Below, piece by piece: positions 1-8,877 of a stretch of DNA of 64,000 nucleotides (position 1 is its first letter; every line of letters starts with the position of its first letter). The stretch covers positions 252,823 through 316,822 of the forward strand of contig NZ_CALLVK010000021.1 in assembly GCF_938010525.1 (NCBI RefSeq), written 5' to 3'. The DNA comes from Abiotrophia sp938010525 (lineage in GTDB: Bacteria > Bacillota > Bacilli > Lactobacillales > Aerococcaceae). Both the position numbers and the translations under genes were made by a program. The notes under the pieces are model-generated. The model did no database searches. It was not told the origin of the DNA and saw nothing but the letters and a program-made list of their open reading frames with translations.

Positions 1-950
1 ACTGAAACGGGACCTGAGAGATTGGCAGTGACACCCTCTGGCAGTTCTAACTGCCCCTTGAGTGTAGCACTAGAGGTCAGGTTGCTGACGTCTACATTGA
101 CCTTAATATTACGGATGTTTTCTAATACTGAAGCCGACCCTTGAAGGGCAATTTGACTAGCATCAACCAGTTGATATTGGTAACGATAGCTATTGGATTC
201 GCCTTGCGCGGCCACCACTAAGTTAACCGTCTTACGCTGTTGTGCGTTAAGCTCAACATGTGCTTCTACTTCGCTAACATTGGCATTGACGTCCAAGAGT
301 TTGTTGTCAGCATCCACTACCTGGAGTTTGAACTTACCGGTAAAGGTCCGGTTGTGAGCAGTAGTATTGCTGATGCGGATGTAGGCTCGTTTCACCTTAT
401 TGATATTTTCCTCGTTGCCCGTCAACTCAACTTGACTTGGATTAAGTGTCACATTCCCAACTTCCATACCAGAGGCAATGGTACCTTCTTCGATTTCATA
501 TTCTACAGGCACGGTCACCGTCTTACGTCTGGCGACCTGAACGACTACCCGCGAAGGATTAATCTGATATTTAACACTGTCTGGCAAACCAGGAATTTCT
601 AATTTGAGGGTTTGTTGCCCTGTCTCTATTCCGGTTAGATCTTCGGTTTGCACAACCAAATTGCCACTGGCTAGGGAAGAAACGATATTCTTAGGACCAG
701 TTAGGGTAACGGTCACGGTTTCTTGCAGTTGGCTGACGAAGATATCGTCGTCATGCTTACCTAATTTAACTGGTACGTTGGAGATGGTTTCGGTTGTATC
801 CACACTGACTACTTGCTGTAAATTAGATAGGCTAGTTACCGATGGGCTACTTGCCTGAACCATGCCATAGAGGAAGACCGCAAAGACTAGAGAAGCAATC
901 CGCAAGAACCATTTATTGTCGTACCAACGACTATTCCAAAACTTCTTCAT
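1..950 (-). CDS. cdaR: CdaR (YbbR-domain) regulator of CdaA, C-terminus beyond the window
   Basis: The frame is open from an ATG at 950 to the left edge, so only the N-terminal ~316 residues are visible. It begins MKKFWNSRWYDNKWFLRIAS, one N-terminal membrane segment (about residues 15-32), followed by an extracellular region of repeated YbbR-type beta domains (for example around VPVKLGKHDDDIFV and VPVEYEIEEGTIASG). YbbR proteins bind and modulate the diadenylate cyclase CdaA. The start codon overlaps the cdaA stop (ATGA), so translation is probably coupled. glmM usually follows in this operon and would lie left of the window. Confidence 0.9.
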   Translation of the reverse strand, partial: MKKFWNSRWYDNKWFLRIASLVFAVFLYGMVQASSPSVTSLSNLQQVVSVDTTETISNVPVKLGKHDDDIFVSQLQETVTVTLTGPKNIVSSLASGNLVVQTEDLTGIETGQQTLKLEIPGLPDSVKYQINPSRVVVQVARRKTVTVPVEYEIEEGTIASGMEVGNVTLNPSQVELTGNEENINKVKRAYIRISNTTAHNRTFTGKFKLQVVDADNKLLDVNANVSEVEAHVELNAQQRKTVNLVVAAQGESNSYRYQYQLVDASQIALQGSASVLENIRNIKVNVDVSNLTSSATLKGQLELPEGVTANLSGPVS

Positions 951-1810
951 GCGGCACCACCTTTCTGCTTGTTAAAGAATGACAAGAGCTCATTAACCAG
1001 GCGGTTACGATTAGACTCAGTATTATCACCTTGGTCGTCTCTACTTAAATATCGTTTTAAGAGCTCCTTGAGCTCCTTAGGGTCTACATCCCGGTGCAAA
1101 TGGTCTCTCATGGCCAAGCTAACCCCACCTGTCTCTTCCGAGACAATCAAGGTCACCGCATCTGTGACTTCTGATAGACCGATCGCCGCCCGATGGCGCG
1201 TCCCTAATTCCTTAGGAATGGCTTGACTACCAGATAAAGGCAGATAGCAGGCAGCAGCTGCCACGCGATGGCCAGCGATAATAACGGCCCCATCATGAAG
1301 TGGCGTATTGGGGATGAAGATATTAACTAAGAGCTGATGCGAAATAGCTGAATCCATAGGAATCCCTGTTTGGATGTATTCATTCAGGCTATTTTCTCGT
1401 TCGATGGATATCAGGGCCCCGATTTTCCGCCGCGACATGTACCAAATACTCTTATCTAAGTCTTGAATCAAACGAGCAGTCGGATCATGCTCCAATCCCT
1501 TGCGTGAGCGAGAACTAACCGTACGGCCAATTGATTCTAGAGCTCTACGTAATTCTGGTTGGAAGAGGATGACCACGGCCACCACACCCCAGGAAATAAC
1601 TTGTTGCAGCAACCAATCGATGGTCTGCAGGCCTACAACCGAGGCAATAAATTTAGCGGCTAAGATTATGCCTACCCCTTTTAATAAGTTCATTGCCCGT
1701 GTATTACGTGCATAGAGTAAGACACGATAGATAATGTACCAGACTATGGCAATATCCAGGAGTCGAACTAAAGGCTTATCCACTAAGAATTGATGAAACC
1801 AATCCAACAT
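947..1810 (-). CDS. cdaA: Diadenylate cyclase CdaA, membrane-bound c-di-AMP synthase
   Basis: Makes the second messenger c-di-AMP from two ATP at the membrane; c-di-AMP controls potassium and osmolyte transport and wall homeostasis. The 287 residues match the family length. About three N-terminal membrane helices (residues 10-85) precede the DAC domain. The catalytic motifs are intact: DGA at 173-175 and RHR at 205-207, within LGTRHRAAIGLSEV. The ATG at 1810 has AGGTGAGGAGAAG just upstream. It is the upstream gene of the cdaA-cdaR pair. Confidence 0.96.
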   Translation of the reverse strand: MLDWFHQFLVDKPLVRLLDIAIVWYIIYRVLLYARNTRAMNLLKGVGIILAAKFIASVVGLQTIDWLLQQVISWGVVAVVILFQPELRRALESIGRTVSSRSRKGLEHDPTARLIQDLDKSIWYMSRRKIGALISIERENSLNEYIQTGIPMDSAISHQLLVNIFIPNTPLHDGAVIIAGHRVAAAACYLPLSGSQAIPKELGTRHRAAIGLSEVTDAVTLIVSEETGGVSLAMRDHLHRDVDPKELKELLKRYLSRDDQGDNTESNRNRLVNELLSFFNKQKGGAA

Positions 1811-1945
1811 CTTCTCCTCACCTTTCTCTTGTATTCAACCCATTATACCATAATTTAGCTAGGGGAAGGAAATATTTGTACAGTGAACTTTTAAGTTAGG
1901 CTCCACTGACTTATTGCTAAACTAGCGAGCTTTCTTAGGTAGATA

Positions 1946-1972
1946 AAAAGACCGGCCGCAGCCGATCTTTTT
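1946..1972 (-). terminator. Terminator after the sugar transferase gene
   Basis: Read on the minus strand, AAAGATCGGC-TGC-GGCCGGTCTTTTT forms a GC-rich hairpin followed by a T run just past the stop at 1984. Confidence 0.75.
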
Positions 1973-1983
1973 CTAGTGCCATT

Positions 1984-3387
1984 TTAACGTGCGCCTTTAC
2001 CCAGAAGGACGATTCTCACGGTCTTCAAGAGAATTTTGACATCTAGCCACAAGGACCAGTTATCGATATATTCGGCGTCTAACCGTACGACTTCCTCAAA
2101 GTCAGTAATATCACTACGGCCACTTACTTGCCAGAGGCCGGTAATACCGGGCCGTAACTTGAGTCGTTTTTTGTGGCCAGCAGAATAGGCTTTGAACTCA
2201 CTCTCAGTCGGTGGCCGGGTGCCGATTAGACTCATGTCACCAATCAGAACATTATAGAACTGCGGCAGCTCATCTAAACTAGTCCGGCGAATAAAGCGAC
2301 CGATTTTTGTAATACGTGGGTCATCTTCTATTTTGAACATGAGGCCCTTCATCTGATTGTATTGTTCTAATTCCTTCTTGCGCTCTTCAGCGTCAGCGTA
2401 CATGGAACGGAATTTATAGAACTTAAAGACCCGTCCATTACGACCTACACGGTTTTGGGCGAAGATAGCTGGGCCCTTGGATTCTAGCTTAATCAAAGGC
2501 ACTAGCACTAACCCTATTAAAAAGGTCAGGACAAGACCAACTAAGGCACCTAGGATGTCCAGTAGTCGCTTAATTACCATCCACTCGTAATCATAGAATT
2601 TAGTAGAGAAAGTTAAGACACTAAATTTACCTAACTTGCGGACTCGGCGATCCGAATTGAGAGGAATCTCAAAGGCCGAAATATTAAGGCTTACTATAAT
2701 CCCCATAGATTGGAAGAGCAAAAGGTAGTCTGAAATCTGCTCATCGAAATCACGAGACAAATTAAGGAAAACCTCATCAACAACATTTTGCCTAGCATAA
2801 CATTCCATTTCATCAACAGTGACTAGATGCTTACCTTTAAAAATATCAGGCAAAGTAATTTCTTGAGGATTATCTAGTAGCGCAATCGCACTAATCTGAC
2901 CACCCCAACCTTGACTGACCTTAAATCGTTCGGCAATGATATCTAATCGATCGGAAGTAGTAACTAACAGAACCTTACGTGAATATTTGAGAGTTGGATA
3001 GAGGTGTTGGTAATAGTACTTAATACTCGAATGAATAGCAAAAACCAAAAGTCCATTCAAAGCGACAAAAACCAAGGATGCAGTCCGAGGAATATAGAAA
3101 TGACTTTTTGACATAAAGACCATCATGGTAATACCAACAAGAAAATACAAAGAATAGATAATGACTGATTTGAGTTGCTCTAGATAACCCCTATCAAACA
3201 AGGAGTTAAACTGGCTTGACACATAAAAAGCCGCTATATGAATCAGCAGCATGGTATTAACATCTTCTATATCAATATGGAATCGAGGTGAACTACTCTG
3301 GGCTAAAAATAGGCCTACTAATATGACACCCATCAAGTCAACCAAACATATTAAAAATTTTTTCAAATCACGATCTTTCGTGGTCAC
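1984..3387 (-). CDS. Polyprenyl-phosphate sugar-1-phosphate transferase (exopolysaccharide initiation)
   Basis: Starts surface-polysaccharide repeat units by moving a sugar-1-phosphate from a UDP-sugar to undecaprenyl phosphate. The 467-residue WbaP/CpsE-like layout is clear: several N-terminal membrane helices (about 10-130), a nucleotide-binding-like middle, a further helix near 275-300 and the C-terminal catalytic domain with KFYKFRSMYADAEER, SLDELPQFYNVL, DMSLIGTRPP and RPGITGLWQVSGRS. The start is a GTG with AAGGAGG ten bases upstream. It has its own terminator and is separated by ~250 bp from galU. No glycosyltransferase, flippase or polymerase gene lies beside it, so the polymer is unknown. 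Confidence 0.92.
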   Translation of the reverse strand: MTTKDRDLKKFLICLVDLMGVILVGLFLAQSSSPRFHIDIEDVNTMLLIHIAAFYVSSQFNSLFDRGYLEQLKSVIIYSLYFLVGITMMVFMSKSHFYIPRTASLVFVALNGLLVFAIHSSIKYYYQHLYPTLKYSRKVLLVTTSDRLDIIAERFKVSQGWGGQISAIALLDNPQEITLPDIFKGKHLVTVDEMECYARQNVVDEVFLNLSRDFDEQISDYLLLFQSMGIIVSLNISAFEIPLNSDRRVRKLGKFSVLTFSTKFYDYEWMVIKRLLDILGALVGLVLTFLIGLVLVPLIKLESKGPAIFAQNRVGRNGRVFKFYKFRSMYADAEERKKELEQYNQMKGLMFKIEDDPRITKIGRFIRRTSLDELPQFYNVLIGDMSLIGTRPPTESEFKAYSAGHKKRLKLRPGITGLWQVSGRSDITDFEEVVRLDAEYIDNWSLWLDVKILLKTVRIVLLGKGAR

Positions 3388-3441
3388 AACAGGGTATCCT
3401 CCTTACTGGAACAGCCAAGGGCTTAGTAACAACATTAACCC

Positions 3442-3447
3442 ATTATA
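3442..3447 (-). promoter_or_regulatory. -10 element of the sugar transferase promoter
   Basis: TATAAT on the minus strand about 55 bp before the GTG start; the matching -35 (TAGAAT at 17 bp) is weak. Confidence 0.45.
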
Positions 3448-3609
3448 GCACCTCTTACCTAAAAATTCTATGCTTTTCACAATGAAAATTGATACTTATT
3501 GTTTTTCATCTAGAAGATGAAAGAAAGTGCGCAAAATGTTTAGCAATAATATCATAAACAACAAACCCTTTCAACAAGGGGCTAGTAATATTCATCGCAC
3601 TGACATCAA

Positions 3610-3640
3610 AAAAGCCGGGACTCTCATCCCAGCCTTTGTT
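3610..3640 (-). terminator. Terminator of the epimerase-LCP-galU operon
   Basis: On the minus strand AGGCTGGGA and TCCCGGCTT pair (with G-U pairs) around a short loop, followed by a T tract directly after the galU stop. Confidence 0.8.
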
Positions 3641-4532
3641 AGCATTTATCAAGTTCTATTGCCAAACGCTTGATGTAGGCCTTTAGACCTGATTCCGTTT
3701 CAGGATGATTTAGACCATATTCAACCATATAGCGCATGTAACCCATTTTGTTGCCGACATCATGTCGGTTGCCTTGGCACTGGACCGCCAGCACTCGTTG
3801 GGTCTGATTGAGCTTATTAAGGGCATCAGTCAACTGAACCTCATCTTCCTTACCTACAGGTAAGTCTTCCAAGAGATTGAAGATTTCAGGCGGCAAGACA
3901 TAACGTCCTGCAATAGCCATGTGACTCTTGAGCTCACTGGCCTTTGGCTTTTCAACCATATTGTTAATGTGATGAACCGGTAAGCCCACTTGATTGTCGA
4001 CTACTTTGCCCAATTCAACAATCCCCATTTGTTCAGCTTCCTCATCAGAAACCTCCATAATGGCTACATTGGCCGTCTGGGTCTCTTGATAAAGGTCCAT
4101 GAGTTGGCGCGTGACAGGTTTTTCACCCGTCATGATATTATCGCCTAGCATGACTACAAAAGGCTCATCCGCCACAAAGGCCTTAGCTGCTAAAATCGCG
4201 TCTCCTAAGCCCTTTGGATAGGATTGGCGAACGAAGAAGAGATTGGCTTGGGTAGTCCCCTCTACTAATTTAAGCAAATCAGCCTTGCCTTTTGAGCGGA
4301 GGTTGTCTTCCAATTCGATATTGGAGTCAAAGTGGTCCTCAATAGGACGTTTGGTTTTACCCGTAATAATCAAGATTTCCTCGATACCAGACGCAATCGC
4401 TTCTTCCACAATAAACTGAATAATAGGCTTATCTACAATCGGGAGCATTTCCTTGGCAAAGGCTTTAGTGGCTGGCAAGAAGCCTGTTCCATAGCCTGCT
4501 GCTGGAATAACAGCTTTTCTAATTTTCTTCAT
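3639..4532 (-). CDS. galU: UTP-glucose-1-phosphate uridylyltransferase family protein (GalU-like)
   Basis: GalU makes UDP-glucose from UTP and glucose-1-phosphate for wall and capsule polymers. The 297-residue protein matches HasC/Cap4C-type enzymes along its length: VIPAAGYGT, AKEMLPIVDKPIIQFIVEEA, FVVMLGDNIM, VEKPKASE and RHDVGNKMGYM. One deviation stands out. The near-invariant Arg of the GxGTR nucleotide loop is Gly here (GYGTGFLPATK; codon GGC where CGC would give Arg). The downstream Lys (AKEM) and the metal Asp (GDN) are present. It starts 10 bp after the LCP gene stop, so it is the last gene of a three-gene operon. It could be a low-activity or altered paralog if another galU exists in the genome. 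Confidence 0.85.
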   Translation of the reverse strand: MKKIRKAVIPAAGYGTGFLPATKAFAKEMLPIVDKPIIQFIVEEAIASGIEEILIITGKTKRPIEDHFDSNIELEDNLRSKGKADLLKLVEGTTQANLFFVRQSYPKGLGDAILAAKAFVADEPFVVMLGDNIMTGEKPVTRQLMDLYQETQTANVAIMEVSDEEAEQMGIVELGKVVDNQVGLPVHHINNMVEKPKASELKSHMAIAGRYVLPPEIFNLLEDLPVGKEDEVQLTDALNKLNQTQRVLAVQCQGNRHDVGNKMGYMRYMVEYGLNHPETESGLKAYIKRLAIELDKC

Positions 4533-4542
4533 GAGGAGTCTC

Positions 4543-5373
4543 CTATTCTTTTAGATCAGATAGCAAGGTCGTGCGCAATTCAGCTAGAGAGGCTTGATCA
4601 GGGATATCGTAGTAAACACCATTAATGGTTTGGCCCTGCCCTTGTAGCTGGCCAAGTTCAAGTTGTAAATCGGCCTGACGATACTGGTTGAAGAGGCCCA
4701 TCAATTGCTCTAGAGACAAGTCCGTCGAGACGGAAGTCATAAGAGAGGCAACTTTCAAAGGATCTAGCTTAAAAGAAGCATCTTGTGCCTTATGCATCAG
4801 GGCTTCAAGCACTTGTCGTTGACGGGCTTGGCGGGCATAGTCCCCGCTTGAAGAAAAGCGATCTCGCACATAGTAGAGGGCTGTCCGGCCATCTAAATAA
4901 ACCGGCGTGTCTTGGTAAAATTCATAGCCATCAATGGTAAATGTTTCAGGTGGAACTACTTCTACGCCACCCACTAAATCCACCAAATCTTCTAGCCCCT
5001 TCATATTAAGCGCTAGATAGTGTTGGATGGGGACGCCTAGTAAGTGCTCGACGGTTAGTTTGGATAACTCCGCACCACCATAGGCATAGGCGTGGTTGAG
5101 CTTATCCATGCCCTCGTAGCCCTCAATATTGACATAGGTGTCTCGCGGTAGGCTAACGAGGCGTAGGGTTTTATGGCTAGGGTTCAGGGTCATCACCATG
5201 ATGGTATCGGAACGACCTTGTTCTGTCCGGCCCAGTTCCCCCGTGTCAATTCCTAGAAAGAGGAAAGACACAGGCTCAGAATCTGGTGCTGCCTGAACTT
5301 GAGGCCCTTGCCACAGACTGGCCACTAGGCCCAAGACGACAATTAAAAGCAAATGCTGGAGTTTTGATTTCAT
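4543..5373 (-). CDS. LytR-CpsA-Psr (LCP) family cell-wall polymer ligase
   Basis: LCP proteins attach lipid-linked wall polymers or capsule to peptidoglycan outside the membrane. The protein has one N-terminal hydrophobic segment (residues 7-28) and then the LCP domain: FLFLGIDTGELGRTEQGRSD, LRLVSLPRDTYVNI, DKLNHAYAYGG, DLVGGVEV and a C-terminal YVRDRFSSSGDYARQARQRQ with the arginines that bind pyrophosphate. Length (276) is at the short end of the family. It lies 12 bp after the epimerase gene and 10 bp before galU, so all three are probably co-transcribed and serve one envelope polymer. Confidence 0.93.
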   Translation of the reverse strand: MKSKLQHLLLIVVLGLVASLWQGPQVQAAPDSEPVSFLFLGIDTGELGRTEQGRSDTIMVMTLNPSHKTLRLVSLPRDTYVNIEGYEGMDKLNHAYAYGGAELSKLTVEHLLGVPIQHYLALNMKGLEDLVDLVGGVEVVPPETFTIDGYEFYQDTPVYLDGRTALYYVRDRFSSSGDYARQARQRQVLEALMHKAQDASFKLDPLKVASLMTSVSTDLSLEQLMGLFNQYRQADLQLELGQLQGQGQTINGVYYDIPDQASLAELRTTLLSDLKE

Positions 5374-5385
5374 CTAGGGAGCCTC

Positions 5386-7242
5386 CTAGTCAGCTTGAGT
5401 AGTTTGATTGGCAAAACCAATAATGGCTTCCTTGAGCACATCGCCTTCTAAGGTGTCGAATTCTGCCATCTTAGCTTCAATGGTAGCCAGCGGCATGGTA
5501 TTTACCTTGCCAACGAAGATTTGATCATGTACTTGGTTATCTACAAATTCTGATGCCACCAAGAGCTCTTCATAGAGTTTTTCACCCGGGCGAATACCTA
5601 CTTCAATAATTGGGATTTCTTTTTCAGTATGGCCACTGAGTAGGACCATTTTCTTAGCTAGGTCATAAATCTTAACGGGTTCACCCATATCTAAGATGAA
5701 GACTTCGCCGTCGCGGGCATATGCCCCAGCATGAATAACTAAACGGCTAGCTTCCGGAATAGTCATAAAGTAGCGGGTCATACGGAAGTCGGTCACCGTT
5801 AGCGGGCCCCCTGCAGCAATTTGCCGCTCGAAGACTGGAATGACACTACCTCGGCTACCTAGGACATTACCGAAGCGAACGGCACAATAGGTGGATTGAC
5901 TAGTCTTATTGAAGCCTGTCACAATCAGTTCAGCCACACGCTTGGTTGCCCCCATCACGTTAGGTGGGTTGACCGCCTTATCTGTCGAAATCATGACCAT
6001 CTTAGGCACACCAGCTTGGTCGACTGCCTTGGCCACATTATAGGTCCCGTGGATATTATTTTTGAGGGCTTCCTTAGGGTTACGCTCCATCATCGGCACA
6101 TGCTTATGAGCTGCTGCATGATAGACGATAGCTGGTTGATAATCCTGGAAGACTTGTAATAAGCGTGGATAGTCTTGAATATCTGCAATAACGGGCACAT
6201 ATTCAATTTCTGGATGACTCTTAATTAATTCATGGTAAATCAGATAAATGGAGTTTTCGCCATGACCTAAGAGAATGACCCGTTTAGGCTTGAAGCGACT
6301 GACTTGCCGGCAGATTTCACTCCCGATTGAGCCGCCCGCCCCAGTCACCAAGATGGTTTTATGACTTAGCTCTTGGTCCAGGCATGACTCATCCAGGCGG
6401 ATTTCCTTACGACCCAAGAGGTCTACAATGTCAATTTTCTTAATCTCATTGCGTTGTGGGCCAGCCCCTTGAATAACATCTTCAACCTTAGGCATTTTAT
6501 AGACGGTTAAGCCCGCCTCGTTACACATTTCGAGGATACGTTCATATTCGCGCGGTTCAAGAGAGGGAATAGCCACAATGACTTCATCAATATCATATTC
6601 TTTGGCTAGGCTGGCTAAGTCATCGTAACGACCTAAGACCGGCACGCCACTTAGCTGTTGCCCCTTCTTATTGAGGTCGTTATCCAATATCCCCACAATG
6701 TCCAAATCACTGGTTTGAGGTTGATAGCTGTTCATGAAGGCCGCGCCTCCGTCCCCAGCCCCAATTAGGAAAATCCGGCGACTGGTCGCCACCTCCTGGC
6801 CGCGATCACGTTGGGAGTATAAGAGCTGCCAAATCAAACGTGGTGCAAAGACCAAGAAGGTACTCAAGAGAATGAAGAGAACCAAGAAACGAACGGAAAA
6901 CTGAGGCAAGAAGACATAGCTAATGCCATAGCCCACCACACTGGAAATGGCGATGGTGGAAAAGAGCTTCATAAATTCATCTAGGGAATTGTATCGGCTC
7001 ATACTTGCTGCCAAGCCCATAAGATGGGTTAAGACTTGGTAAATTGCAAAAGTTAACCCCACATACACAATATAGTCAAAGGGATTAGGGTTAATCAAGG
7101 TATAGAAGAGGACATAGGATACCACAATGGCTACAATAAAACTTATTAAGTCACTGATGGCCCAGAAAAATTGTTTCTGCCCCCGATTTAATCTTTCAAC
7201 GATGTCTATTACATAGCCGGCTATATCTTTATTCAAAATCAT
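5386..7242 (-). CDS. Membrane-anchored nucleotide-sugar 4,6-dehydratase/epimerase (CapD/WbpM/PglF type)
   Basis: Enzymes of this type convert UDP-GlcNAc to a 4-keto-6-deoxy sugar for modified surface glycans. Four membrane helices fill the first ~140 residues. A Rossmann domain (IFLIGAGDGGAAFM) is followed by the extended SDR domain with ILVTGAGGSIGSEICRQ, VYHAAAHKHVPMME and the STDKAVNPPNVMGATKR stretch that replaces the usual YxxxK, as in WbpM. An earlier in-frame ATG exists at 7269, but AAAGGTGG five bases before the ATG at 7242 favours the shorter 618-residue form. First gene of the epimerase-LCP-galU operon. Confidence 0.92.
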   Translation of the reverse strand: MILNKDIAGYVIDIVERLNRGQKQFFWAISDLISFIVAIVVSYVLFYTLINPNPFDYIVYVGLTFAIYQVLTHLMGLAASMSRYNSLDEFMKLFSTIAISSVVGYGISYVFLPQFSVRFLVLFILLSTFLVFAPRLIWQLLYSQRDRGQEVATSRRIFLIGAGDGGAAFMNSYQPQTSDLDIVGILDNDLNKKGQQLSGVPVLGRYDDLASLAKEYDIDEVIVAIPSLEPREYERILEMCNEAGLTVYKMPKVEDVIQGAGPQRNEIKKIDIVDLLGRKEIRLDESCLDQELSHKTILVTGAGGSIGSEICRQVSRFKPKRVILLGHGENSIYLIYHELIKSHPEIEYVPVIADIQDYPRLLQVFQDYQPAIVYHAAAHKHVPMMERNPKEALKNNIHGTYNVAKAVDQAGVPKMVMISTDKAVNPPNVMGATKRVAELIVTGFNKTSQSTYCAVRFGNVLGSRGSVIPVFERQIAAGGPLTVTDFRMTRYFMTIPEASRLVIHAGAYARDGEVFILDMGEPVKIYDLAKKMVLLSGHTEKEIPIIEVGIRPGEKLYEELLVASEFVDNQVHDQIFVGKVNTMPLATIEAKMAEFDTLEGDVLKEAIIGFANQTTQAD

Positions 7243-7377
7243 ACTGCCACCTTTTCTATAGATTTGCATTCTTTTGTATCAGTACTATTTTACTCTTGAT
7301 TGGGGCAAAATACAATGTATTTTCGCCAAAAAGGGCCTAAGTCAGCTCATTGGATTTTGCCTGCATCCTAAATAAAA

Positions 7378-7404
7378 AGACGGTAAGGTGAAACCTTACC
7401 GTGT
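7378..7404 (-). terminator. Terminator of the GH92-DUF624-yesMN operon
   Basis: Minus-strand ACGGTAAGG-TTTCA-CCTTACCGT followed by CTTTTT; it overlaps the last codons of the response regulator gene. Confidence 0.85.
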
Positions 7405-8877
7405 GACTGGTTTATCTTCTTGGGCCTTAAGGTGATCATGGTAGTGTTGGCGATACTCTTTGGGACTGACACCCTCTGATTGTTTAAAGACCCGGTAAAA
7501 ATAGGCTTGATTCTGGTAGCCGACTTTGACCGCAATCTGTGCCACTGATAGCTTAGACGCAATCAGTAAATCCTTGGCAATCGCTAAACGATATTGATTG
7601 ATATAACGGGACAAGGTCATGCCAACCTCGCGCTTAAAGAGTTGCCCTAAGTACATAACATTGACATGGAGGTCATCTGCCAAACTCTTCATGGAGATAT
7701 TTTCGTTATAGCGTTCATAGATGGCCGCCAAGACTTCATTGACAATAGGTGGATAGAGGTGGTGGCGCTTCTCATGCCCACCTAAATCCAAACTTTCCTT
7801 GAGATGCTGGCTTAGCAAGGCAAAAGTCAGAGGTTGATTGGCCCCTTCATCTAGGAGACTGGTTGGGGTATGCTGGTTAGACTTAATATCAAAGTAATGC
7901 CGAATCAAGGCCGTTAATTGCACCACTTCCTGAGGCACTAGTTCCCGCTCCTGGCAAAAGGCCAAGAAGCTATCTAAGTCCGCATCCAGCTTAATGCTAT
8001 TCTGATTATCGATGGCTTCATAGAGATGGCCCACTAATTGATCGACTAACTTAACGGTCGTAGGATCCGTTTGGGCAGCGTCACGCTCATCCTGCCAAAA
8101 GATTTGCCTAGCTCGCTCCTCATCCCACTCCCATTCATAGAAAAGCCGTCGACTTTCAGCCTGAAGGAAGGCTTGGAGTTTATGATGGATGTTGGTCAGC
8201 GACAGATTAGTCTGTATTTGCATGCCACTATCTTGAGGATCTTGCTTAAAATCCGACTGAGGTATAATCCCTAGTAGCCAGTCACCTAGCACCATAATAG
8301 ACCAACCACCTGCAGCCAACAATTGGGGCTGACAAGTCTTTTGTGCCAAAACCCACTGCCAATTGGGGGCAGTGACATCCTGGTAACGAAGAGGCAAGCT
8401 CCCTTGGCCTATCTCTAGCCAACTAGTCAGTTGAGCTTGCTCATGGTCAGAAATAACCTGAGCTAGGGCTCGCTTATCCCGAATTTCTTGGGCCACTTGG
8501 CTAAGCACCCGATGAAGCTCTACCTTGTCGATAGGCTTAAGCAGATAATTCTTGGCTCCTAATTCCATGCCTCGCTTAACGTACTCAAATTCCTGATAAC
8601 CTGACACAAAAATGAAGACAAAGTCCTGGCCTAGCTCCTTGGCTTGACTAATAAAATCAATCCCCGTTACGTTAGGCATATTGACATCGGTGATGACAAT
8701 ATCCACAGCTTGGTGACTCATTAAGTCCAAGGCTTCCTGGCCATTACCGGCTGTCCCTACAAGTTGCAAACCTAGTTCTTGCCAGCGGATCAGGCGTTCT
8801 AAGCCTTTGACAATCATGTACTCATCGTCCACAATCATGACCCTGAGTGGGGTGGGTTGAAAGGACACTGGAGCCAT
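7396..8877 (-). CDS. YesN-type response regulator with AraC-family DNA-binding domain
   Basis: Receiver domain in residues 11-130: acidic pocket VDDE at 16-19, phospho-acceptor Asp64 in IVITDVNMPNVTG and Lys in YLLKPID. A long middle region of no clear family follows, then a C-terminal AraC double helix-turn-helix (about 390-490: NISMKSLADDLHVNVMYLGQLFKREVG and SVAQIAVKVGYQNQAYFYRVFK). The start (AAGGAGG upstream of ATG 8877) lies inside the 3' end of the kinase gene, a 43-bp overlap typical of coupled translation. Partner of the histidine kinase at 8835-10562. It probably activates the sugar ABC and glycosidase promoters at 17.05 and 19.58 kb. Confidence 0.93.
   Translation of the reverse strand: MAPVSFQPTPLRVMIVDDEYMIVKGLERLIRWQELGLQLVGTAGNGQEALDLMSHQAVDIVITDVNMPNVTGIDFISQAKELGQDFVFIFVSGYQEFEYVKRGMELGAKNYLLKPIDKVELHRVLSQVAQEIRDKRALAQVISDHEQAQLTSWLEIGQGSLPLRYQDVTAPNWQWVLAQKTCQPQLLAAGGWSIMVLGDWLLGIIPQSDFKQDPQDSGMQIQTNLSLTNIHHKLQAFLQAESRRLFYEWEWDEERARQIFWQDERDAAQTDPTTVKLVDQLVGHLYEAIDNQNSIKLDADLDSFLAFCQERELVPQEVVQLTALIRHYFDIKSNQHTPTSLLDEGANQPLTFALLSQHLKESLDLGGHEKRHHLYPPIVNEVLAAIYERYNENISMKSLADDLHVNVMYLGQLFKREVGMTLSRYINQYRLAIAKDLLIASKLSVAQIAVKVGYQNQAYFYRVFKQSEGVSPKEYRQHYHDHLKAQEDKPVTR

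Noticed and set aside
240..858. Two plus-strand ORFs in the first kilobase
   Set aside because: They are antisense to the continuous cdaR frame and lack ribosome sites.
3639..4532. GDN instead of GDD in the GalU-like protein as a lost metal site
   Set aside because: RmlA-type relatives have GDN with the first Asp as ligand, so only the Arg-to-Gly change is unusual.
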